A stretch of 64,000 nt of DNA from Adiantum capillus-veneris (Eukaryota > Streptophyta > Polypodiopsida > Polypodiales > Pteridaceae). Location: positions 102,497,087 through 102,561,086 of the forward strand of contig CM043966.1 of NCBI GenBank assembly GCA_014529385.2. The letters run 5' to 3'. Every line of letters begins with the position of its first letter. Within the stretch, counting starts at the first letter, position 1. Below are positions 54,920 to 64,000 of the stretch, in pieces. The notes under the pieces were generated by a model. That model made no database searches, was not told the DNA's origin, and worked only from the letters and a program-made list of their open reading frames with translations. The position numbers were made by a program, and so were the translations under genes.

Positions 54920-55620
54920 GGAGATCCAGCATCTGTCGCTGGCGGACCTCATCAATCTCCTCCAGAGCTGTGGCCTTTCACCAATGCAGCTGGCCAAACA
55001 AAACTTCCAAGAGCGCCATGGGTATTGCTAAAAAGCGAAGAGCGACAAGTTAAAAGGGTGATTTCAGAGTTCAAGACGCCAAGAGGATATATACGATGTC
55101 TCAAGACAGCATTCACCCGTGACGATCACTTGTCAGGACTGAAATTGCATGACTGGCATAAGTTCTTGCAATTCATTCTTCCAATTGCGATCAAGGGGTG
55201 TTTAACGAGGAAGTGCGGACCTGCATATACAAGATTTCAGAGCTAGTGCGGTGGATCTCTTCCAAGGAGATACGGGAGGAATCTATTACAGTCGCAAGTG
55301 GCTAACTCCATTGAGGCAGTTTGCATGATTGAGAAGTATCTACCCACGAGCTTCCTAACTATCCAAATGCACTTGCTCGTCCATGTAGTAGATGAGGTTG
55401 CAGTGGCAGGTACAGTCCACAGCCTTTGGATGTTCTTTCTAGAGCGGTTCGTGAAAACACTTAAGGGTTTTGTTCGCCAAAAAGTGCGTCCAAAGGGGAG
55501 CATGGCAGAAGGATGGCTCGTGCAAGAGTCTCTTGTCTTGACGACCAAATTTCTATCCATTTCTGACCCAGAAATGCCTAGGCCTAGTCCTGTAAGTGTT
55601 TGTGTAAAGACGTTGATTTA
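54920..55620 (+). pseudogene. CACTA transposase C-terminal part (DUF4218)
   Basis: LKLHDWHKFLQFILPIAIKG, then MIEKYLPTSFLTIQMHLLVH, VVDEVAVAGTVHS and ERFVKTLKGFVRQKVRPKGS are the hallmark blocks of DUF4218, the domain at the end of plant TNP2-type transposases. A segment between about 55240 and 55305 is best read in a second frame (LVRWISSKEIREESITVASG), so two compensating indels are present, or a small intron. The catalytic DDE part upstream is missing. Confidence 0.85.
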
Positions 55621-55689
55621 AGATTAAGCTTAAAGTTAATTTAAACAAAGGTGTTCTGACGCTTTATTTACTTTCTTTGTGCAGGACTT

Positions 55690-56833
55690 TAGTATGGCAG
55701 AACAGTTTCCAAATCCCGCTTCTATGAGTGCATATGCATTTATAGGCTTCGTCACACGGATGACGCCCAGTCAGATGGCAGAGGCTTCTCAGTACTGGGT
55801 AGCCAGAGGCACGGGTACTACGCCTCCGAGCTTCACACCCGAGGGTCCAACGCCTATGGGGGGAGGGACGCCTATGGAGGGGGGACGCCTACAGGTACGA
55901 TGCCTGCGAGGTCTCCCATCACGGCCGCTTTGACACCTAGGGGTGCGGAAGAGGCGGGTACGTGCTCATCTCCGCAGCACAGGCGCATTCGCCGATCTTG
56001 GCGTCAGGTGGAGGTGGTGGTTGCTGTGGAGGAGGGTCCACAGATGCTTCGACCCCTCCGCGCTCACGACCCCCATCCTACCCAGGCACACCTCTCGACA
56101 CACCTCTTGGCACACCTCGAACACCTTGGGGGGTACACGATCCTAGTGCCTCCAAGCTCTATACTATACAGGAAGATGGTTCTGTTGACATGGATAGAGT
56201 CGGGACTGAGATGAGACAGCGGATTCGCCAGCTCGCGGATTTGAAATTTTCAACCAGCATTCTAACGCCTTGGCCTGACCAGGATGAGGACAAAGTCAGT
56301 TATATAGTGGAGACCATCCTGAGAGAGTATCAGCCTGCTCCAGGTTCAAAGGCTGTTCCGAGGAGGTGGATCAAGGGTGTTGCACAGGACACCGTGAAAC
56401 ATCAAGTAGATGCAGCTCGGCAGGCTTTCAGGATCGGCTTGCCGAAGCCCTCGGGCATCCCACACGAGACGTGGCAGAAGCAGATCAGGGACGATGAGCG
56501 GACAGCAGACACGCGGTTCAGACAGCAGCATCAGGCTGCGCAAATACGACAGATGAACAGGGGGGCATCTCATCTTGGCAGCGGAGGCTTCGACACCTTT
56601 CGCTATGAGTTTGTGAGTTTCTAATCCAATCCTAGCTATGGAGTTTTTTAAAACGTGATGAATCATGTATTCTTATTACTTTGATTTTTGTATAAACGTA
56701 GAATCTTGCGATGCATCGAGCCCCGACACGCCAAGAGGAGATAGATGGATATCGTAGAGGTATCTATGAAGTATTGAATGATCTTGATGCTTCAGGAGAG
56801 CCTGTAGACTGGGAGGCCTTAGAGTCTCGCTGA
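55690..56833 (+). pseudogene. Second CACTA gene (TNPA/Ptta-like region)
   Basis: An exon from near MAEQFPNPASMSAYAFIGF is followed by a Pro/Gly/Thr-rich stretch (55850-56130, frames change). A helical region follows (VGTEMRQRIRQLADLKFSTS, then DQDEDKVSYIVETILREY and KGVAQDTVKHQVDAARQAF). The last part, WQKQIRDDERTADTRFRQQH, leads to a GTGAGT donor near 56610. A short exon (about 56701-56833, MHRAPTRQEEIDGY to ALESR and stop) follows acceptor CGTAG. The position after DUF4218 and the domain style match the second ORF of plant CACTA elements. A new frame starts at 55962, so an indel is likely. Confidence 0.65.
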
Positions 56834-57002
56834 TCGCTTGAGGTATGTTAATATGTGTGAGTTGATTTAATTAAATAAGTATATGTGAAGTAATATCAAT
56901 ACTAATTTTGTGACTTGTCCTATGTGCAGGTTGTGACATCTAGTCATCAGTGGATTTCATATATATGCTTTGTGAGACACACACGCTTCTGTGTCTCTTT
57001 TT

Positions 57003-57310
57003 TGTATAGACATATATGGTTATGGTTATTGTTCAGACAGTTATTGTTTTCCTTATGTCATTGTCATTGTATAGACATGGTTATTTCTCTTATTCTTGTA
57101 TAGACATGGTTATGGTTCTTATTTTGTTTATGGTTATGTTTAACTTTCTGGTTATGCTTATGGTTATTGTTTTGTTTATGGTTATGGTTATCTGCATTAT
57201 GGTTTTGATCAAAGTGGTTATGGCCGGTTATGGTTTTAATTTGGTTATGGTTTTGCACAAATTAAGTTCGTTATGTTTATGGTTTTAAGTTGGTACGGTT
57301 ATGGTTTTGC
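57003..57310. repeat. TTATGG-type minisatellite
   Basis: Irregular repetition of GGTTATGGTTAT words over about 300 bp near the right end of the CACTA element. Not the plant telomere word. Confidence 0.75.
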
Positions 57311-57589
57311 ACAAAGTTCATTTCATTTCTTTCATTGGCCTTAAATCTCATGTGAGATCCTACATGGATAGCATGTAAGAGGCGTATACATGATATGTTT
57401 TTTTTTTTAAGTTTATGTAAAAACGAAGGGAACTCTGGCGAAATTTCTGCGGGAGCACGGTTAATTTTGGTGTTGCTCACTTTCTTTGGCAGAGGACAGG
57501 CAGTCTGGCTATGGCTATGTCCATCTTTTCACTGGGAAAAGGCCAGGCTGCCTGTCCGCTGCCCAAGAAAAACATTTTCTGTTATGGTC

Positions 57590-57745
57590 GTCACTATATG
57601 CGTCGCTAAGTCCGTCGAAATATGCATCGATAATATTACCTTTCGACGCGTATATCGACGCATATAGCGACGTTTTTGTAGGGACGCGTATATCGACGGT
57701 TTTTTTGACGGAATGCGTCGAAACCTGCGTCGAAGGTCCCCTTTT
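57590..57745. repeat. Right sub-terminal repeats of the CACTA element
   Basis: ATATGCGTCG, GCGTATATCGACGCATA and GGACGCGTATATCGACGG repeat in both orientations up to the A/T-rich end. They match the left sub-terminal words. Confidence 0.85.
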
Positions 57746-57756
57746 TTTTTGTAGTG

Positions 57757-59190
57757 ACAGCCAAGAATATGTCCATCAAGTTTCTCAAACACAAACTCCC
57801 AAATAGATGAATGCTAGTGGCCAAATGAAGAGGTAACCACATGCTCACATAAGAAAGCAACCATCACTATCCATGGTTGTCACTGCTCAACAAGCGTGGG
57901 CAAAAGTGATGCTTTTCGAGCAAGAGCATGTCTGTGAAAATCCAAGATGCTAAGGCTGCCAAAGCACTTTGGACAACAAATATTGCCCATGGACATCAAG
58001 CGCAAACCACATTTGTTAGCCTTTGTATGCCATAAATGTGAGAGTATAGACGACTGAAGAGAAGTAATTCGATGTTGCGGGCAAGGCAACAAGGGCAAAT
58101 AGAACTGAACATAAGCCATCATGATACTCTGTACAATGCAGAGTCTGACATGTAGTGGCTAGGTAGACAATTTCCAATATTGGAGTTTGATATTGAGGTG
58201 ATGCATAACCCATTCAATCTGTTGAGTGCTAGTAACATGCCAACCAATAGGATATCCCCAATTTCGGATAATTTCATGCGGAGACACAATCTTTCTAGGC
58301 CACAAAAGCTGATGCCAAGCAAGTGCATGAAGAGGCAAGAGATTAGACTTGTAGAAGTTAACTTTAAGACCAACAGCAAGACCATACAAGTCCAATGCAT
58401 GCATAATTTTGCGCATATCATCTAGAGTATTCTTGGGCATGAACAAGGAGTCATCCGCATAGGCATGCCCAATGAAATTCTGACTAGAACGAAAATGTAA
58501 TCCATGAATGCGGCCTTGTAAGATCGAGTGATCCAAGTGTAAAAACAGAGGGTGGGTGGCAATGGCAAACAACAAAGCACTAAGCGGGCAACCTTGTCGA
58601 ACTGAACATCCAAGAGACCAAGAATCTGTCACTTTGCCTGCAAGGATCCCTAAGGTCATACTGTGAGTGTATAAAAAATACACAATATGTGCTAACTTTG
58701 GGTCAAATCCGAGACACTGCATGACATCCGCAATGTAATCCAAGTGGATAGTGTCAAAAGGCTTATCTATGTCAACTTGCATCACAAGCACATCCTGTTG
58801 TGTATACTTAGCAAATTCCATACCCACTAGGATATTGACAAAATTATCCATGATTTGGCGACGAGGGATAAATCTGTACTTCACCTGATGAAGACCTTTA
58901 GAAAGATAATTGTCACAAATGGGTGATGTGGCAGCAAACACACACACACCCTCTGCGACTGGCTGGAAATCCCGAAAAATCCGTAGACATGCTGACGTGG
59001 CAGTGTACAGCTTTTCGTGATTGGCGACAGAAATCTTGTTAACAGCAACTGACGTGGCAATGCGTATAGAAAGGCTGAACGGAATTCCAACTTTTGCTCT
59101 ACGCAAGGCTTGGAGAAGCTTTTGACAATTTGCTTTATTTTTAAGTTGCTTTAAAAAGTTGGCAGCTTTTAGGGCTCTGCTTTTGGGCAT
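57757..59190 (-). mobile_element. LINE retrotransposon, RT part
   Basis: A 343-codon minus frame (59190-58159) holds the LINE reverse transcriptase: FIPRRQIMDNFVNILVGMEF, LVMQVDIDKPFDTIHLDYI, the GCSVRQGCPLSALLFAIATH block and the catalytic AYADDS. The next region (58122-57880 and beyond) continues in other frames toward the zinc-binding part at 47403-48384. The first catalytic Asp block reads VDIDKPFD instead of the usual DFxKAYD. The upstream 100 residues (above 58900) are not typical LINE sequence, so the true 5' limit is uncertain. Confidence 0.85.
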
Positions 59191-59194
59191 CCCT

Positions 59195-59467
59195 TGTAAA
59201 CTTAAAAATTAGTGGGTTGGGCTCTCACAACTCAGAGCATCTGGACGTAGAGTCTGAGAGTGAGCGCCTGCCTACGCTCTTGTACTTTGAACACAGATTA
59301 ATATAAAAAGAAATATCGAAAGGGGCGCCAGTCTTTGGGGCCAATATCTCTAGGCACGGAACTCCGTCGGGCCGTGTCGAATCAATTGTGAACTGTGAAT
59401 TGTTTTGAAGTGAATCTCTCTGCTATGTTGCGAGAGAATCTTGACTTGGAGTGTCAAGTTTGTTACA
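59195..59467 (+). repeat. 5' LTR of element D
   Basis: 273 bp from TGTAAAC to GTTACA, forming a short imperfect inverted repeat, directly before the primer site. AATATAAAAAG at about 59298 could be the TATA box. The left edge is inferred from the TG start only. Confidence 0.65.
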
Positions 59468-60359
59468 GTGGTATCAGAGTGTGGCCGATTTCTCTTCTAC
59501 CAGAAAATCCGATCCTTTTCTTGCGACACTTATGGATATCAACAACGAACAATCAACTTCCTCTACATCTAGGGATGCAGAAAGAGATCACGAAGAAGAT
59601 TCTCACGAAGATTACGGCCTGCCTTGGCCTACTCAGGCGGAAATTGAAGAGATGGAACGTCGACAATTGGTTGACGATGCAACAAAAATGATGATCAACC
59701 TTGCAAAGAATCCGAAATTTGCTAAATTTTTGACTCAGACATCCTTTGACGAAGTGCACTCCCATTGGCTGAGGGCAACAGAACCACCCCTCAAACCGGC
59801 ACTCAAGAAACCTCTGACTCTGAGGATGCTTACAGAGCAAGAATTGGAAGAGGTGGTTAATACACGGATTACCCAGCTTTTTGATGCGAACAACAAAGCC
59901 AAAAATCTAGACAAAAAGCAGAAGAAAGGAACTGACTTCCTGTGTTATTTGGGTCGTCAATCTACTTTTGCATCGGCATGAAAGCAAAAGAAGCATGTGC
60001 GATTTGAAGGAGTATCCATTTCTTCTTCTTCTAGCTCTTCCGATTCGAGCGAAGAAGATAGGAAAGGAAAAAAGCGAAGCAAAAAGCAAAGCTTCGGAAA
60101 GGGCAATAAAAAGGCAAAGAACCCTAAGTTTCGCCCAATTTTTGACAGTTCTACAGAGGACTCGTCTTCACATAGTTCGGACTTCGATGATCACAGATTT
60201 TATGCAAAGAAGAAGAATTTCTATAAAGCCAACCAGTATGACTTTCTAGAGGATAAAGGCAAGAAAGTTCAAGAATTTAAAGAAGGTAGACAGTCAATTA
60301 AATTTGATACTTTTTTTGGATTCCGAGATTCTTTGAGGTCTTTGGCCTTCATACATTAG
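59451..60359 (+). pseudogene. Gag N-terminal region of element D
   Basis: One frame from LTR end to 60359 with a single TGA at 59979. After the likely start at MDINNEQSTSSTSRDAERD (59532) the product is acidic (PWPTQAEIEEMERRQLVDD), then Ser- and Lys-rich (SSSSSSDSSEEDRKGKKR). No enzyme domain. Confidence 0.75.
59469..59480 (+). promoter_or_regulatory. Primer-binding site of element D (initiator Met tRNA)
   Basis: TGGTATCAGAGT one base after the LTR; matches the initiator Met tRNA complement at 11 of 12 bases. Confidence 0.8.
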
Positions 60360-60457
60360 TTTGATATAGCTTTCTCTAGAGGCCGTTACTCAGAGCACTC
60401 CAAGATGCTACCTCTTACTTCAAGAGAAATGCTCGAACATCGCGGTCCAATCTTCTA

Positions 60458-61110
60458 TTGAACAAGAAAGCGCCAGTTAAATGGCTTAAATTTAAGAGTC
60501 TTTTAATTTCTTCTTGGTTGACTCGGGAGTACGAACGAGACATACGATCTGCTTGGAATCATCTCCGGATGACCAAGAAAGATACTTTAGATACATATTG
60601 CGAGAGATTTTGGAGCTCTTTCTACTCACTTCTTCATTTAAAAAGATCTCGTTTAAAGAACAAATTGAGCGGTTTAGCTGCTAACTTCCTACAGAGATCC
60701 GAGATCACTACTTTGAACAAAAGTCAGATTCTATTCAAGAACTAATGAGTCATGTGAAACGGGGTCTTTCCATTCAAGAACTAATGAGTCATGCAAAACG
60801 GGGTCTTTCCATACATTCAGGCAATCTGACTTACCCCACAGATGAAATCGTGACGCAGAGAACCGAACAGACTTCTAAAAATGAAAGTAGAAAGAAGAAT
60901 AGCCCCCAAGAACACAAAGATAAGGATGCACGACCCCGGCTCACTCTTCGAGAGAGAGCCAACTACATCAAAGAGGGGAAGTGTTTTGGATGCGGGGAAC
61001 CTGGGCACATCTCCGCAAAGTGCCCTAAAAAGGCACAGAAAGAACAAGATGAAGAAAGGCCAGAGATTTTGAAACCAGCTGAGGAACACGTGGACAAAAA
61101 GGCAAGATGA
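60458..61110 (+). pseudogene. Gag capsid-like domain and zinc knuckle of element D
   Basis: WLKFKSLLISSWLTREYE and SAWNHLRMTKKDTLDTYCER are gag-domain blocks (60458-60745). In another frame the zinc knuckle CFGCGEPGHISAKC (C-x2-C-x4-H-x4-C) is encoded at 60982-61023. Between them is an in-frame 39-bp duplication. Confidence 0.82.
60733..60810 (+). repeat. 39-bp in-frame tandem duplication in gag of element D
   Basis: ATTCAAGAACTAATGAGTCA starts at 60733 and again at 60772. The unit encodes ELMSHxKRGLSIQ twice, with one residue changed (Val/Ala). Confidence 0.9.
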
Positions 61111-61349
61111 AAGTAGGACTGGTTCTAGATTGCATGGGTACTGACCCAAGCACGATTGACGAGAGTACAGAACTTTGCCGAGCTTGGGGCAAAGTGAAAG
61201 ATCAAGAAGCCTTGATTTTCTTTGATGGAGGAGCCAAGGCCAACTTCATTTCACCTAAATTGGCGGCATGGCTTGAGATTACACTTAATCGGATGGGACC
61301 ACAAGCAGAGGCAGTTCTAGCGGTACCCGGCAGGGACGTTATGTCATAG
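61107..61349 (+). pseudogene. Protease region of element D
   Basis: ALIFFDGGAKANFISPKLAA is the retropepsin core, with DGG instead of D-S/T-G, similar to element C. The frame ends at TAG (61347). Confidence 0.7.
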
Positions 61350-61356
61350 GATCTTT

Positions 61357-62300
61357 TTGAAAGAGTTGAATGATAATCATAGGACAAATATGTCTAATCT
61401 AGAAAAAGAACGCCAAGATTTTCTCCACACTCATGTCGAATGCTTTTCTGAGGGCCTACCAGGCGAGGTATCACCAGCTCGTCCTCAGGATCGTACCACT
61501 GATCTTGGAAGCACAACATCGAACTGGCCACCTTATCGTGTGAGCCGAGCCCAGAATGAAGAAATTATGAACCGAGTGAAAGACCTCTTGGAAAAGGGTC
61601 TTATCCAGCTGAGTACTTCACCTTAGTGCTCTCTGGTGTTGTTGGTTTTGAAGAAAGACGGATCTTGGAGAATGTGCATTGACTATAGAGCTCTCAACAA
61701 AATCACCATCAAGAATAGATTTTCGATTCCTAGGATCGATGATATTCGTGATTGACTACAAGGATTCTCTTGTTTAAGTAGGATCGACTTGAAGAGCGGA
61801 TATCATTAGATCCGAATCGCGCCGGGTCTACAAGACAGCTTTTCGGACGAATGCTCCAGCAACTTTTAACCGAATGATGGACAAGATTTTCAGAGAGTGC
61901 AAATCTTTTGTTGGCACTTTCTTTGATGACATTATTGTCTTCTCCAAGGATGAGAGAGAACATAGAGAACATCTGCTACAGGTGTTTCAGGCATTATGAG
62001 ATCACAAGTTGGTGATTAATGCAAAGAAGAGAGAATTTTTCCTACCAGAGATACACTTTTTGGGACACATCGTCTCAGCAGCATGGCTGGAGCGCAGATG
62101 GACCCAGCCAAGATTGAGACTATTCGTGATTGGCCCGATTTGAAGAATGTCTATGAAGTTAGAAACTTCATGGGCTTACGTCCTTACTACCGGAGGTTCA
62201 TTAGAAAGTTTGCAGAGGTTGCTTCCCCTTTGCATATCTAGACACAGAAAGGAATCCATTTCTCATGGGGACCCATAGAGGTGACTGACTGCCTTTCAGA
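61357..62300 (+). pseudogene. Reverse transcriptase of element D
   Basis: MNRVKDLLEKGLIQLSTSP leads into [20 protein letters not shown] (about 61640-61710) and LSRIDLKSGYH. The fingers are mostly in one frame with stops at 61624, 61753 and 61807. The active site lies near 61925 (FFDDIIVFSKD), where FDD replaces YxDD in this reading. Several frame changes follow. Confidence 0.8.
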
Positions 62301-62302
62301 CA

Positions 62303-62569
62303 TTGAAACAGAAATTGACTACTGGACCACTTTTGACTTTGCCAGATTTGCAGAAGTTATTCAAAGTATATTGTGATACTTATGGTTGTAGTCTGGGTGC
62401 GGTCTTAATGATAGAAGGCCATGTCATTGCCTACAAGAGCCAATTGTTCTCAAGGCTGGAATTGACAACACAGATATATGAGAAAGAGCTTTTGCCAATT
62501 ATCCATGCTTTTACTCAGTGGCGACATTACCTACTCGGAGCCGATTTTACAGTCTTCATAGATCATTAA
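62303..62569 (+). pseudogene. RNase H of element D
   Basis: VYCDTYGCSLGAVLMIEGH, AYKSQLFSRLE and YEKELLPIIHAFTQWRHYLL are standard gypsy RNase H blocks; ends FTVFIDH followed by a TAA in place of the usual Gln/Lys. Confidence 0.85.
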
Positions 62570-62659
62570 AGTTTATGCTACTTCTTGTCATAGAAGCATC
62601 TCTCGAAAAAGAAGATGCGGTGGGCGAATCTCTTGTCACAGTTTTAGTTTCAAATTTTC

Positions 62660-63190
62660 CATGTGCAAGAATAGAAGAATTTGGTGGCAGATGATTTGTC
62701 TAGGAAGCCGTTGGTTCTAGCTATTTTCGCGATACACCATAGAAGCATTCAGGATATGGTCGATCAGTATGCCACAGATCCAGATCAGCAAATATATTTG
62801 GTCAAATACAAATGGGGAGGTAGTAGCGGGATATTCCATTCGGGATGACTACTTGATGAACAAAATGATGTTGTGCGGTTACATAGTCTCGTTGAGGGAA
62901 AAGGTTTTAACCGAATGCCACTGTCCACCATTTACGGGTCACCACGCGTTGCTACCACCTTGAAAGGTGTGGAGAGATACTTCTTTTGGCCAAGCTCAAG
63001 CAGGACGTGGACGATTTTGTATGCGATTGTTTGGTATGCCATAAGGTCAAGTTTAACAGGCATAAGGTACAGGGATTTTTACATTCTTTACCCATTCTCA
63101 CCCGCCCCTGGGAAAGTATTGCAATGGATTTCATTTTTGATCTCCCAAAGACACAAAGCGGGCACTATGGTATCTGGTGTCATAAAATAT
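62660..63190 (+). pseudogene. Integrase start of element D
   Basis: ADDLSRKP (62689) marks the end of RNase H. The zinc-binding region follows (the HHALLPP area, then VCDCLVCHKVKFNRHKVQG), and the DDE core begins with WESIAMDFIFDLPK. Coding similarity ends just after SGHYG near 63180. Confidence 0.78.
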
Positions 63191-64000
63191 AATATCTAAC
63201 TTTACCAAATGATTTTCTCATATTAAATTGATCATTTAGTATGGGAAGATAAAAGGGGAACAAGAGTTACGATATAGATATGTGCTTCTAGACCTATCTC
63301 AACAAGAGACCAAAAGGAGAAATGGTTGAATCTCAATAGGGGTCCAAAAGGAGACGGTCTACCAAAGAGAAATGTGCAATAAGTGCTTCTAAATTTACCT
63401 CAGGAAGGGACCAAGAGGAGAGATGGTTACATCTCAATAGGCTTCCAAAAGGAGGTAGTCTATCAAAGAGCAGCGTGCATCTAATAGAGCTTAAAAGACT
63501 TTAGGGTTAGCTTCATTAAAGACCTCCAAAAGTTAGTGTTAAAAAGTCATTTGACCTTACGCAAGCTAGGGTTGACCTTGAGGTAGGATACCTATCCAAG
63601 CATGAGGTGCTTATCGACTTGCTAAGTGTTTGTGGGAACCTTGCCCAACGCTTGAGGTAATTTTTATGCTTAAATGACTAAGGTTCTTGAAGTGTTCAAT
63701 TCAAAGATAAACTCTCAAGAGGCATACATTACGAAAAATATGGACTCTACTTGGGCCTCTTTGATTAAGGGGAGGTTAAGAACTCACCAATGGGATGAGA
63801 GTTGGGATATCACTTAGAGCCTGATGAATGCTAGGCATGTCATATGTTGTCTCCTTTCCCTTGGTTCTCCAAGTCAAAACCGGTTTGTCAAGCTCTTGTA
63901 ATGGTTTAAGTGGGCCAAGGGTGTGCTCGTAAGTTGTAGGGGCGATTAATTTAAATAAACAATTGGCAAGGGAGCATATAAGATAGTCGAGGACCTTTAA
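63191..64000. repeat. Unassigned end of window with a 101-bp tandem duplication
   Basis: GTGCTTCTA at 63282 and 63383 start two diverged units of about 101 bp that share GAGATGGTT-like, ATCTCAATAGG and CCAAAAGGAG words. No coding sequence recognised in the remaining sequence. Confidence 0.7.

Larger units (their letters stand above)
48385..57756 (+). mobile_element. CACTA (En/Spm) transposon, interrupted by a copia element
   Basis: The ends read CACTACAA at 48385 and TTGTAGTG ending at 57756, with a 3-bp target duplication ACA at 48382-48384 and 57757-57759. Sub-terminal regions on both sides are packed with CGTATATCGACG-like words, as expected for CACTA transposase binding sites. Without the copia insertion (48545-54040) the element is about 3.9 kb. 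It keeps only the 3' part of the transposase gene and a second gene, so it is non-autonomous. It lies inside the LINE: LINE coding sequence resumes on both sides. Confidence 0.92.
59195..63190 (+). mobile_element. Ty3/gypsy retrotransposon D, truncated and decayed
   Basis: A 5' LTR (59195-59467), a primer site and then gag, zinc knuckle, protease, RT, RNase H and the start of integrase in order, all plus strand. The sequence stops matching inside integrase near 63185 and no 3' LTR follows, so the end is deleted. Many stops and frameshifts. The LTR begins right at the upstream edge of the LINE frame, so it probably inserted into or next to the LINE. Confidence 0.88.

Noticed and set aside
57003-57310. 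GGTTATGG repeats as interstitial telomere sequence
   Set aside because: The words are irregular and differ from the TTTAGGG and TTAGGG types used by plants.

Overview
The window looks like nuclear DNA from a land plant with a large, repeat-rich genome. The signs are plant-type LTR retrotransposons (Ty3/gypsy and Ty1/copia), a CACTA element with a plant DUF4218 module, a LINE, GT-AG introns, many long (GA)n/(CT)n tracts and a remnant of a plant-type centromeric histone. No bacterial, organellar, rRNA or tRNA gene was seen. A fern or another large-genome plant is possible, but I cannot name the species from sequence alone.

Layout. 1-9465: minus-strand Ty3/gypsy element 'A', cut by the window edge, with a single gag-protease-RT frame, one homopolymer frameshift, a long leader with four palindromes, a tRNA-Asp-type primer site and a 5' LTR. 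It appears to be inserted into a plus-strand gypsy element 'B', whose RNase H-integrase half and 3' LTR follow at 9466-~12960. 13540-15990 is a decayed plus-strand relative of A. 15991-16856 and 36443-37323 are two copies of another LTR-like repeat. 17660-18975 (plus) and 26053-19424 (minus) are two convergent, decayed, multi-exon genes: a Cys-rich protein of unknown function, and a protein joining a coiled coil, a RING-like zinc finger, a Glu-rich linker and an FCP1/SCP-type HAD phosphatase domain. The largest intron of the second holds about four copies of a 303-bp tandem repeat. 27412-32873 is a decayed minus-strand gypsy element 'C'. 33649-34497 is a solo copia LTR. 37.7-43.2 kb is a cluster of host-gene relics: a CENH3-like histone pseudogene (38572-39375), a second FCP1-like phosphatase relic (40320-41590) and unidentified fragments. 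44.5-45.4 kb is AT-rich and tandemly repeated; 46165-46416 is a Tourist-like MITE.

47285-59190 is a clear nested insertion: a minus-strand LINE is split by a CACTA transposon (48385-57756, TSD ACA), which is itself split by a complete copia element (48545-54040, TSD CGTAT). 59195-~63190 is a plus-strand gypsy element 'D' with a 5' LTR and a frameshifted gag-pol, truncated inside integrase. The last 800 bp holds a short tandem duplication.

No gene in the window looks intact. Element A, with one indel in the visible coding part, is the best preserved. The most unusual items are the RING-like/FCP1 gene with its convergent partner, the CENH3-like relic, and the four-palindrome leader of element A.
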